A DNA stretch of 64,000 nucleotides from Clostridiales bacterium (GTDB lineage: Bacteria; Bacillota; Clostridia; Oscillospirales; Oscillospiraceae). The translations under genes and the position numbers were made by a program. The notes beneath the pieces were generated by a model. That model made no database searches, was not told the origin of the DNA, and saw nothing but the letters and a program-made list of their open reading frames with translations. Where the stretch lies: contig JAJUHC010000006.1 of NCBI GenBank assembly GCA_029268065.1, positions 1 to 64,000 on the forward strand, given 5' to 3'. This document shows, one piece after another, positions 1-7,491 of the stretch. Position 1 is the stretch's first letter; each line of letters starts with the position of its first letter.

Positions 1-898
1 GTCCCAACTGGGTCGGCATGTCCCTCAGCCGTTCGCCGGTGTCGTAGTTGGAGATCAGGACTTCGGCGTATTCGCAGCCATTGTCATAGCGCTGGGCGAG
101 GTTGTTGATGCGGCTGACCGCTTCAATTTGACAGCCCTCGTACAGTTCTCTGATAAAGGCGCAGTCGTTGTAGCTGACCAGCCATTTGCCCTGGCACTGT
201 GCCAGCGTATCCCGCAGGCGGTAATGGTCCTCCTTTTTGAATTCCACCGCGTAGTGGCCCTCCGTCTGATAATATGGCGGGTCACAGTAGATGAAGGCAT
301 TTTCCCGGTCGTACTGCTTGATCAGTTCTTCAAAATCCTTGTTCTCAATGATTGTGTCCTTGAGCCTCCGGCTGCCCTGCCAGAGAAGGTGAAAGGTTTT
401 CCGGATGTCGAAGGGCTGGCAGCCGTAGCTGGCGCAGCCGCTGCCGTAGCTGTAGCGGATGAGTTTGAAGAAAGCGGCGGCACGCTTCACGTCGTTCGTC
501 TGCGCGTTTTCCATGAGAATGGGCCTGATTTCTTCAAGCTGCAAGGGGGTAAGGTACCGCTGCGCGATCTCCAGTTCCTCCCGAAGGTACTCGTTGGTGA
601 ATTCCTCCTTCTCCAGATATTTTTTAAGGACATTGAATTCGTCCCGTCCGTTCAGCGGAAGGAAATTCAGCTCCCTGAGAAGAGCAAAGGGACGGTCACG
701 GACGCAGCGGAATAGATTTGCCAGGTCTGAATTGAAATCGTTGTAGACCTCCATGGCGGCATCCGGAGGCCGCCCGAACAGTACCCAGCCTCCGCCGCCG
801 AAGACCTCAATGTACCGTCCGAATTCCTTCGGCATCCGCTCATAGATCAGCTCTCTCAATGCTTTTTTGCCGCCCACCCAGCTGATGATGCTGTTCAT
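1..898 (-). CDS. DNA adenine N6-methyltransferase (Dam family, D12 class), 3' end beyond window
   Basis: S-adenosylmethionine-dependent adenine methylase of the Dam/DpnM type. The reading frame is open from the ATG at 898 to the left edge, giving about 299 codons without the C-terminus. The SAM motif is FGGGG near residue 34, and the catalytic motif IV reads DPPY about two thirds of the way along. This order (SAM motif first, DPPY later) is that of alpha-class enzymes. The start overlaps the stop of the upstream small gene by 4 nt (ATGA), so the two are translationally coupled. Solitary Dam genes beside tiny conserved proteins are common in clostridial prophages and integrative elements; this is an inference from context, as no integrase or phage structural gene is inside the window. 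Its recognition site cannot be read from the sequence. Confidence 0.9.
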   Translation of the reverse strand, partial: MNSIISWVGGKKALRELIYERMPKEFGRYIEVFGGGGWVLFGRPPDAAMEVYNDFNSDLANLFRCVRDRPFALLRELNFLPLNGRDEFNVLKKYLEKEEFTNEYLREELEIAQRYLTPLQLEEIRPILMENAQTNDVKRAAAFFKLIRYSYGSGCASYGCQPFDIRKTFHLLWQGSRRLKDTIIENKDFEELIKQYDRENAFIYCDPPYYQTEGHYAVEFKKEDHYRLRDTLAQCQGKWLVSYNDCAFIRELYEGCQIEAVSRINNLAQRYDNGCEYAEVLISNYDTGERLRDMPTQLG

Positions 899-1107
899 TT
901 TCGCCACCTGCCTTTGCCCCGGCGGCTGAATTTTTCAACGTCGGTCCTCACGCAGGAACCGTCGGGACTCCAGCAGATAAAGCCGACGCCGGGATAAGGA
1001 CAGCCTGTGCAACGGTCGAGATCCTTGGGCAGGGGCAGGGAATACCTTGCGGGAGGACCGATTTCTACAGCTCCTGTTTTTTCTTCCGGGGTTACATCAC
1101 GGTTCAT
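895..1107 (-). CDS. Small Cys-containing hypothetical protein coupled to dam
   Basis: A 70-residue protein I do not recognise. It holds four cysteines in its middle (CTGC, then single Cys about 10 and 18 residues later) with Pro, Gly and Trp between them, so a small metal-binding or disulfide knuckle is possible. The C-terminus is basic. A strong ribosome binding site (AGAAAGGAG) lies 8 nt before the ATG. The stop overlaps the dam start by 4 nt, so the pair is one transcription unit. Its size, Cys content and partner suggest a phage or integrative-element gene. Confidence 0.7.
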   Translation of the reverse strand: MNRDVTPEEKTGAVEIGPPARYSLPLPKDLDRCTGCPYPGVGFICWSPDGSCVRTDVEKFSRRGKGRWRK

Positions 1108-1133
1108 GGCTTTCGCTCCTTTCTAGGAAAAAC

Positions 1134-1154
1134 AAAAAAGGCGCCGCCTTTTTT
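1134..1154 (-). terminator. Intrinsic terminator or attenuator hairpin
   Basis: A 9-bp stem (AAAAAAGGC/GCCTTTTTT, 3-nt loop) is followed on the minus strand by TTTTTTGTTTTT. It lies just upstream of the ribosome binding site of the small Cys protein, so it may end read-through from the surface-protein gene or attenuate the dam unit. Confidence 0.6.
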
Positions 1155-1215
1155 GCAAGACAACGCCTTCCCGTTCTTTTATTTAGTTGTATGGCTCACA
1201 GCAATCTGCCGCGAC

Positions 1216-1256
1216 AAAAAAAGCGCCCTTCAGCTTCAAGAGAAACCAAAGAGCGC
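1216..1256 (-). terminator. Intrinsic terminator of the surface-protein gene
   Basis: On the minus strand GCGCTCTT pairs with AAGGGCGC (one G-U) across an 18-nt loop, followed by seven T. It lies about 135 nt after the stop of the S-layer protein gene. The rest of the 283-nt gap between the genes (1108-1390) shows no supported gene. Confidence 0.65.
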
Positions 1257-1390
1257 AATTTGGTCCGTTCACTTATTTCTTATCTCATCACCGTGCCTAT
1301 GTATCCGAGGTCGGGTGTTTTATATTATATCTCGGACGCTGCTCCAGAACTTCGCCGCAGCTACCATTGCGCGACAAGTTGCACAATGTG

Positions 1391-4300
1391 TTATATCAGC
1401 TCGGATTTTTGCAACAGCCTTCTTACTATTGCCGCAACCTCCGCTCTTGTGATGTTATCCTTCGGCGCAATCAGATTACCGTCCCTGCCGCTAATAATCC
1501 CTGCCTTAATGCAAGCCGCAATGCTGTTTTTTGCGTAATCATCCAATTTAGCCGCATCGCTGAAGCCCGCCAGCAGTTTGATCATTTCACCGTCTGCGAA
1601 CTGGACTTTCAGCCCTGTGATGTTCATCGCTCTTGCGATAATAGTGGCGGCCTGCTCACGTGTGAGCTTATCATTCGGACCGAATTTGCCGTTGCCGTAG
1701 CCGGATATGAGCTTATATTCCGTCGCTGTTTTGACATAATCACAGTACCAGACGTTGCTGCTGACATCTGAAAACGGGTTGCCTCCCGTTCCGGGTTTCA
1801 GGCCCAGTGCTCTGACGATAATGGCTGCAAATTCTGCGCGGGTTATATCCCTGTCGGGCTCGAATTTATCGTTTCCGGTGCCGCTGATGATCATCCTGGA
1901 GCCCATGTCGTTGACGGCTTCCTTTGCCCAGTGATCTGTTATGTCCATAAATTCCAGCGGATGCCAGATTACTGAGTAGGTGCTGTTGGTCAGGCTGTTG
2001 ATTTGCGCATAGTATTTGCCATCAATAACAATAACTTTAGTAGGAACATGTCTTACCGTACCATCAGGATCTACTATAACTCCTGTCGTTATTTTTTCAG
2101 GCTCAATCCCATCAGGTATTGCCACAAACCTGTCAACATAACTGTTGAACCGGCTGACCTCAACGGTTTTGCTGCCATATGTGCATTTAATATTAAACTC
2201 AACCGGAGGCACTACAAGAGCAAAATTGCCTTTGTTCGCCGAGTCCTCTACTAATTTGACAGTAGCATCGACCGCTTTTGCAATTTCAACCTGAACCTTA
2301 ATGTCCGACAGCTTTACGTCCTGCCCGAAAGACTGAGATACCGCAGATATATCGATTTGCTGTGCAGGAAGCGAATAGGTGGCCTTCTCGGTCTTGACCT
2401 CCAGGATTACATCTTTTTTCTCCATATCCTTAACTGTTTGGCCGTTCAGCTCGCCAACCGCCGTATCCGTATTTTCTGAAACCGATATTGTAATGATTGT
2501 ATGATTTTGAGCAGTACCGGTGCTTGCAGCTGCATCCGGAAGCTTGTCCAGTAATTCTCCCACCTTTTTCTCGTCAAGTATTACCGTTGTCGTCGTTCGT
2601 CCGTCCGTACCTTTTTCGGTTTTAATTGTCGCAGCATTGCCTTGCGTCTGACCGTTAACTGAAATGTCAGAATAATTTACCGGTGCAGATGAATTTCCGC
2701 TGCTTCCGCCACTGTTTCCGCTGCCGCCGGTTGCCGTCCATTTTGCATACAGCGTCACATTAGCGGCTCCCATTGTAAAGGTTGCGCCTTCCGAATAACT
2801 GCTCCCGCTTCCGTCGGCTGCGGTGTTCCAGCCTGAGAAGGTGTAGCCTGTTCTGATCAGGCTGCCTGTGTTGCCTTGAACCGTTACGGTGTCCCCTTGC
2901 AAATAGGTACTACTGTCTGACGGAGCACTGCCTGATGTAGCGCCATTACTATTGTAGGTTATGGTGTAGGCATTGATAGGTATATTAGTTATAACAGGAT
3001 AGCCATTGTTTTCATTTCTCACATCCACGTCCCAGGCAAAATAAATGATATTTGGAACAGATGTACTGCTTATTATATTGCTATTAAGCAGTGATTTAAA
3101 AGCCACAACCTTCATATCAGCTGCAATTTTGGCCGTTGTAGTGTCTGAACCTTGTAATATATAGCCTGCGCCTTTTTTATTTGCCGAATCCAGTACACTG
3201 CCGTTCAGAGTGTATATCGCATCGCTGTTCCAATAGACATTTTTCACATTAGGCACCTGCTGGAAGCCGTTATGCAAAAAGCCAACTATACCGCCAATTT
3301 TTGCATTTGCTCCGCCAGTAATGTTTCCCGTTGCAAAACTATTTTCAATCCTGCCTTTGCTGTTATTTTCTCCGGCAATTCCGCCCGCATAAATCTCGTT
3401 TCCAAATGCGCCGGAGCCTGCGTTGACATTGCCCGTTGCAAAACAGTCGACTATGACGCCATAACTACGGCTGCCCACATTTCTTCCGACCAAACCTCCG
3501 ACTGCCGGAGTATAAGGCTCTACATAATTGCCAACAGCCACATCGGCTGTAGAATAACTGTTCGCTATCAGTCCTTCCTCATTGGAACCAACCAACCCAC
3601 CAATTAAGGCTACGCCGTTTGCGCCTATTATTTCTCCTTTTGTATGGCAGTTCGTTATTTTCCCATAGTTGACGCCTGTAAGTATTCCTCCAGACTCACC
3701 TAAACCTGCATATATTTCTGCCGATTCAATGCCGAGGTTTTTTACTTCAGCCGTACCGGCAATAGTAGCAAATAGCCCTTCAAAGCCGTTTGAACCCGGC
3801 GACCCAACACCAGTCCCGATATAGAGCCCGGTGATTTTATGGCCTTTGCCGTCAAAGATTCCTTCAAAATACGGGTATTGCGTTCCGATCGGTGTCCAAT
3901 AATGGTCGGAGATATCAATATCCCTATCGAGTTCGATAATCTTGCCGCTGAATGAATTTCCGCCGTTTACCTGCTGAGCCAGCCATGCAAGCCCGGTTGC
4001 CGTTTTAATGACATAAGTGTTTCCATATAAGGTGTAATCAGTGCCCTCGGTCACAACCGCATTATCCAACCAAACACCGGTTGGTTCTTTTGCAAGGATT
4101 GTAAAAGTGAAATCCTTCGTTGCACTGGCCCCGCCGTCCTTGCTGATAGTTGCCCTTAGCGTTACGACAGCATCGCCGCTACCATTGGCAGGACGTGTTA
4201 CAGTCACCACCCCCGTTGCAGGGTCGGAGCTTACATTATTGCCGCTGTCCGATACTTCGGACCATGTTATTGTGGTTCCGTTAACACCTACGAGAGGTAG

Positions 4301-5683
4301 GGCGAAATTTTTCGTCACCGTTGCAGCCGAATCCGTGCCGCTAAAGCTAATGTCAGACAGGCTCAGGGCTGCCTGCGCTGCCAGGATGTCTGCGTCCGCG
4401 TTGCCGCTTGCCAGTGCAACAAAAGTATGCCCGTCAGCCGTTGCATAGGTCTGTGCTGTTGAACCTGTGTACCCATGGATTTTCAGACTGGACGCTGTCT
4501 CCTGATTATCCGCAAAGGCATTGCCGCCGATGGCCGCCGTGCTGTTTTCTATAATCACGTCTGAAAGCTTGTTGCTTGCAAATGCCATTTCTCCAATACC
4601 AGTCACGCTGTCCGGAATCGTTATGCTTGTGAGCTGGTTGTATGCAAATGCACCATCGCCTATACCAGTTACACTATCGGGAATCGTTACGCTTGTGAGC
4701 TGGTTGTATGCAAATGCAGCTTCGCCAATACTCGTCACGCTGTCCGGAATCGTTACGCTTGTGAGCCGGTTGCGGCAGAACGTCTTTTCACCGATACTCG
4801 CTACGCTGTCCGGGATCGTTATGTTTGTGAGCTGGTTGTTGAAAAATGCACCATCGCCAATACTCGTCACGCTGTCGGGGATCGTCACGCTTGTGAGTTG
4901 ATTGCTGGCAAATGCATTGCCTCCAATGCTTGTTACCGTGTTTGGAATAACTATGTTTGTAAGCTCATTATAAACAAATGCATCTTCACCGATACTGGTT
5001 ACGCTGTTTGGAATTGTTACGCTTGTAAGGTTGTTGGAAGCAAATGCACAATCACCGATGCTTGTAATGCCGTTCGGGATTATTACGCTCGTGAGGCCTT
5101 TGTTTTTAAATGCTTCGGTCCCTATTGCGGTTACCGGATAACCGCTTATGGTGCCTGGAATTGTTATATCTGCCGAGCCGCCAAGTGTAAATTGCGTTAT
5201 TGTTACCTTCCCGTCCGCAACGGTATAGGTATACGTATTGCCGTTGTCGGTTACCGTGTCCGGGGATGCGGCCGCTTTTATGTCACCGCTTTCCAATTGC
5301 TTCTGGTAGTAGCCTAGAACTGCATATGATTCTACCCCGTCAACCTCTCCGGCATAGACGACGTCGTACAGGTTCAGCCACTTCCCGGCGGATACGTTCT
5401 CTATATCAACTCCCGGCACATACTGGCCGTAATCGCCCGTTGGTATCGCCGCCCCCTGCGCCGGTATGGCGTCCGCCGAATTTGATATGCTGTACACATA
5501 TTTTAACCCTGCAGGGCTGCCGAGACCGCTGATTGTTATACTGGAAACCGCCGTTCCCGGCACAACGGATGCAGCTAGTGCATTTGCATCTGCAGCATAC
5601 GCTGCAATAGGCAATAAAAGCTGCATCATTGCAATAATCATAAATATTGCTGCAATACCTGATAGAAACCTTCTTTTCTTCAT
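1391..5683 (-). CDS. S-layer-anchored surface protein with BspA-type LRRs, GLUG motifs and three SLH domains
   Basis: A 1430-residue exported cell-wall protein, probably an adhesin. In order: a signal peptide (basic MKKRR, hydrophobic core, cleavage after AYA near residue 30); nine 23-residue leucine-rich repeats of the BspA/LRR_5 type (LTSVTIPDSVTSIG core, about residues 190-390); an atypical bacterial Ig-like domain (about 430-535); GLUG-type repeats with GGLVG/GGIAG cores (about 640-810); a Listeria-Bacteroides (Flg_new) repeat ending in LYAKW (about 905-985); a Gly/Ser linker; and three SLH domains at the C-terminus that would bind pyruvylated wall polymer. The start is uncertain: AAGGAG is 11 nt before this ATG but only 2 nt before an in-frame GTG at 5692 that overlaps the upstream stop (GTGA). 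Either way it is coupled to the pseudo-receiver gene. The LRRs are tandem 69-nt DNA repeats and may vary in copy number. Confidence 0.93.
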   Translation of the reverse strand: MKKRRFLSGIAAIFMIIAMMQLLLPIAAYAADANALAASVVPGTAVSSITISGLGSPAGLKYVYSISNSADAIPAQGAAIPTGDYGQYVPGVDIENVSAGKWLNLYDVVYAGEVDGVESYAVLGYYQKQLESGDIKAAASPDTVTDNGNTYTYTVADGKVTITQFTLGGSADITIPGTISGYPVTAIGTEAFKNKGLTSVIIPNGITSIGDCAFASNNLTSVTIPNSVTSIGEDAFVYNELTNIVIPNTVTSIGGNAFASNQLTSVTIPDSVTSIGDGAFFNNQLTNITIPDSVASIGEKTFCRNRLTSVTIPDSVTSIGEAAFAYNQLTSVTIPDSVTGIGDGAFAYNQLTSITIPDSVTGIGEMAFASNKLSDVIIENSTAAIGGNAFADNQETASSLKIHGYTGSTAQTYATADGHTFVALASGNADADILAAQAALSLSDISFSGTDSAATVTKNFALPLVGVNGTTITWSEVSDSGNNVSSDPATGVVTVTRPANGSGDAVVTLRATISKDGGASATKDFTFTILAKEPTGVWLDNAVVTEGTDYTLYGNTYVIKTATGLAWLAQQVNGGNSFSGKIIELDRDIDISDHYWTPIGTQYPYFEGIFDGKGHKITGLYIGTGVGSPGSNGFEGLFATIAGTAEVKNLGIESAEIYAGLGESGGILTGVNYGKITNCHTKGEIIGANGVALIGGLVGSNEEGLIANSYSTADVAVGNYVEPYTPAVGGLVGRNVGSRSYGVIVDCFATGNVNAGSGAFGNEIYAGGIAGENNSKGRIENSFATGNITGGANAKIGGIVGFLHNGFQQVPNVKNVYWNSDAIYTLNGSVLDSANKKGAGYILQGSDTTTAKIAADMKVVAFKSLLNSNIISSTSVPNIIYFAWDVDVRNENNGYPVITNIPINAYTITYNSNGATSGSAPSDSSTYLQGDTVTVQGNTGSLIRTGYTFSGWNTAADGSGSSYSEGATFTMGAANVTLYAKWTATGGSGNSGGSSGNSSAPVNYSDISVNGQTQGNAATIKTEKGTDGRTTTTVILDEKKVGELLDKLPDAAASTGTAQNHTIITISVSENTDTAVGELNGQTVKDMEKKDVILEVKTEKATYSLPAQQIDISAVSQSFGQDVKLSDIKVQVEIAKAVDATVKLVEDSANKGNFALVVPPVEFNIKCTYGSKTVEVSRFNSYVDRFVAIPDGIEPEKITTGVIVDPDGTVRHVPTKVIVIDGKYYAQINSLTNSTYSVIWHPLEFMDITDHWAKEAVNDMGSRMIISGTGNDKFEPDRDITRAEFAAIIVRALGLKPGTGGNPFSDVSSNVWYCDYVKTATEYKLISGYGNGKFGPNDKLTREQAATIIARAMNITGLKVQFADGEMIKLLAGFSDAAKLDDYAKNSIAACIKAGIISGRDGNLIAPKDNITRAEVAAIVRRLLQKSELI

Positions 5684-5688
5684 ATGGC

Positions 5689-6048
5689 TCACATCTCCTT
5701 TTGAGTTATGTTTAAATTTTTCTCAAGCTTTGCTTTTGTCAAAGGACAGAGCAAAAATCCATGAACACCCAGTTCAAAAGCATCCAGCGCATAATCCCTG
5801 TCATCGGATAGAAAAATGATCTTGATGTCAAGGCTTTTCTGCCTTACCATATCGGCGGCCTGGAGCCCCGGTATATCATCCTGACCCAACCGTATGATGC
5901 AGAAATCCGGAGGAGAATTCTCGATCTGTTCAATGAACTGTATGTAGTCTTCAAATGCCTTGAGTGCGATTATTCTCTTATCCTCCGACAGCCAACCCAG
6001 CATTTGATCACGGCTTTTGCTTAGCCTGTCCAGAATATATACCCTCAA
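5689..6048 (-). CDS. Degenerate (pseudo-)receiver domain protein
   Basis: A 119-residue stand-alone CheY-like domain that has lost its phosphorylation chemistry. The strand that normally ends in the phospho-acceptor Asp reads DFCIIRLG, placing Arg at position 53. The conserved Lys of the last strand is Cys101 (FLLCPL instead of the usual YLLKPL), and only one acidic residue (Asp7) remains at the N-terminal acidic site. The YALDAFELG..GFLL..PLT stretch closely resembles the receiver of the response regulator encoded at 6394-7491, so it may derive from a duplication. The start is TTG, with AAGGG 9 nt upstream. It is co-transcribed with the surface protein, whose start it overlaps or abuts. A phosphorylation-independent regulator or partner-binding role is inference. 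Confidence 0.8.
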   Translation of the reverse strand: MRVYILDRLSKSRDQMLGWLSEDKRIIALKAFEDYIQFIEQIENSPPDFCIIRLGQDDIPGLQAADMVRQKSLDIKIIFLSDDRDYALDAFELGVHGFLLCPLTKAKLEKNLNITQKEM

Positions 6049-6122
6049 TCAACCACGCCCTTTCATCCGCCAAAATCCGCAATGGAAATCATATGAAATT
6101 GATATGTTTTCGAACTGCCTCT

Positions 6123-6128
6123 ATTATA
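6123..6128 (-). promoter_or_regulatory. Possible -10 element for the pseudo-receiver/surface-protein unit
   Basis: A perfect TATAAT on the minus strand 75 nt before the TTG start. No good -35 lies 16-18 nt further upstream, so an activator may be needed. The gap 6049-6393 otherwise holds the terminator at 6191-6223 and AT-rich sequence with no supported gene. Confidence 0.35.
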
Positions 6129-6190
6129 TAAGACAGATTTCACCAAAATTTAACCAAAGATAAAATTCAAAAATACAAAAATACAAAAAA

Positions 6191-6223
6191 CCGTTGATAC
6201 GTCAATGTTTGACGGATCAACGG
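6191..6223 (-). terminator. Intrinsic terminator of the kinase/regulator unit
   Basis: A two-part stem (CCGTTGAT/ATCAACGG outer, CGTCAA/TTGACG inner) is followed on the minus strand by TTTTTTG. It separates the two-component genes from the pseudo-receiver/surface-protein transcript. Confidence 0.8.
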
Positions 6224-6393
6224 TCAATTGTGCCGTGTGATATTTTTAAACTTGTTTTGGAAAGGATCGGCACGCATATAAGAGGCGTAACGAAAGATCG
6301 ACAGAACCTTTTCCGGGGATAAAGAAAACAGCATGCAAAGAACGGCGCGCATGTAATTTCTTAAGTGTTAAATCATGGAATTAACTGTTCTGT

Positions 6394-7491
6394 CTACTTC
6401 ACTGAATGATAAAGGTTATATAGCTTATCGCACGGTATTACGCCGAGCTCTTCCTTCAATATCTTCAAATACGCGTTGAAATGCCTCACGGCCTTGCTTT
6501 TTTCTTCTGTTTCTATGTAAAGAGTGAGCAGAAGCTCCGTAATGGCTTCTTCATAAGGACTTTTTTCATAAGCTGTCATTAGTATGTTCTCCGCCTTGGC
6601 GAATTGCTTTTTTCTGATATACTGCTCCGAGAGCTTTATCATGCATTGCAAGTTTAATTGTATCAGGCGTTCCCTTTCAAAACACGCCCAAGGGTAGTCT
6701 TCACCCTCCAGATAGTCTCCCGCGTAGAGCGCTTCCATCTCCTCGAGCGGCTCGAGGCTGTTGGCGGAAATACTGTTTTCAAGTTCATAAAAACGTCTCA
6801 CATCGTAATCGGCGGGGCCGAGCTTCAGATTATAATCACTGTCGATACGGATTAGGCTTCTGTCAATCCCATATTCCCACAAAGCCTTTCGGATATGGTA
6901 TATTCCGTTATAGAGCTGGCGGATGGCCTTTTCCGGATCATCATCCGGCCAGAGCCTGTCCAGCAGCTCTTCTTTTGAAATAGCCCGGCCATGGTTGTGA
7001 AGCAAAAACGCAAAGAGCTCTCTTGTTTTTTCCGCGCGCCACTTAATGGGCTCCTGGCCTTCCCATGACACCTGAAAACGTCCCAGACATTTTATCTGAA
7101 GCTTTCGTTTACCGCTTTCCTGAACGGTAGGCTTCTTTTTAATCAAACGATCAACCGTTTTTTTCAGACGGTCCGTACTCAATGGTTTTAATAGGTAATC
7201 CAAAGCGTTCAGCTCAAAGGCTTCTATGGCATATTGGTCATAAGCCGTTACAAAAATAATATCCGTGTCGGGGCTCAGGTCCAGTATCCTTGAAGCCGCG
7301 TCGATCCCGCGCAGTTGAGGCATGTTGATGTCCAGGAATACAACCTGAGGTCTTAGCTGTCCAATTTCATTAATGGCTTTCAATGGACTAGTATACATTC
7401 CTGATATTGAAATCTCCGGATATTCTTTCAGCAAAAGCTCAAGCATCCGTAGCGCGGGTCTTTCGTCATCCACCAGCACTGCGTTGATCAT
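6394..7491 (-). CDS. SARP-type response regulator (receiver + winged helix + BTAD)
   Basis: A 365-residue transcriptional regulator. Residues 1-120 are an intact receiver with acidic Asp8/Asp9, phospho-acceptor Asp54 in FLDINMP, the conserved Thr in FVTAYD and Lys in LLKPL. Residues about 130-215 form an OmpR/SARP-like winged helix (KLQIKCLGRFQV start, EELLDRLWPDD). The remainder is a helical bacterial transcriptional activator domain with TPR-like repeats (YEEAITELLLTLY). The start lies 26 nt inside the kinase gene, so the two are coupled. The likely signal source is the kinase encoded immediately upstream. The adjoining surface-protein locus is a reasonable target, but no binding site can be proved here. 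Confidence 0.9.
   Translation of the reverse strand: MINAVLVDDERPALRMLELLLKEYPEISISGMYTSPLKAINEIGQLRPQVVFLDINMPQLRGIDAASRILDLSPDTDIIFVTAYDQYAIEAFELNALDYLLKPLSTDRLKKTVDRLIKKKPTVQESGKRKLQIKCLGRFQVSWEGQEPIKWRAEKTRELFAFLLHNHGRAISKEELLDRLWPDDDPEKAIRQLYNGIYHIRKALWEYGIDRSLIRIDSDYNLKLGPADYDVRRFYELENSISANSLEPLEEMEALYAGDYLEGEDYPWACFERERLIQLNLQCMIKLSEQYIRKKQFAKAENILMTAYEKSPYEEAITELLLTLYIETEEKSKAVRHFNAYLKILKEELGVIPCDKLYNLYHSVK

Noticed and set aside
4520..5110. Regular direct repeats that might suggest a CRISPR array
   Set aside because: The 69-nt units are in frame and encode leucine-rich repeats of the surface protein; there are no unique spacers.
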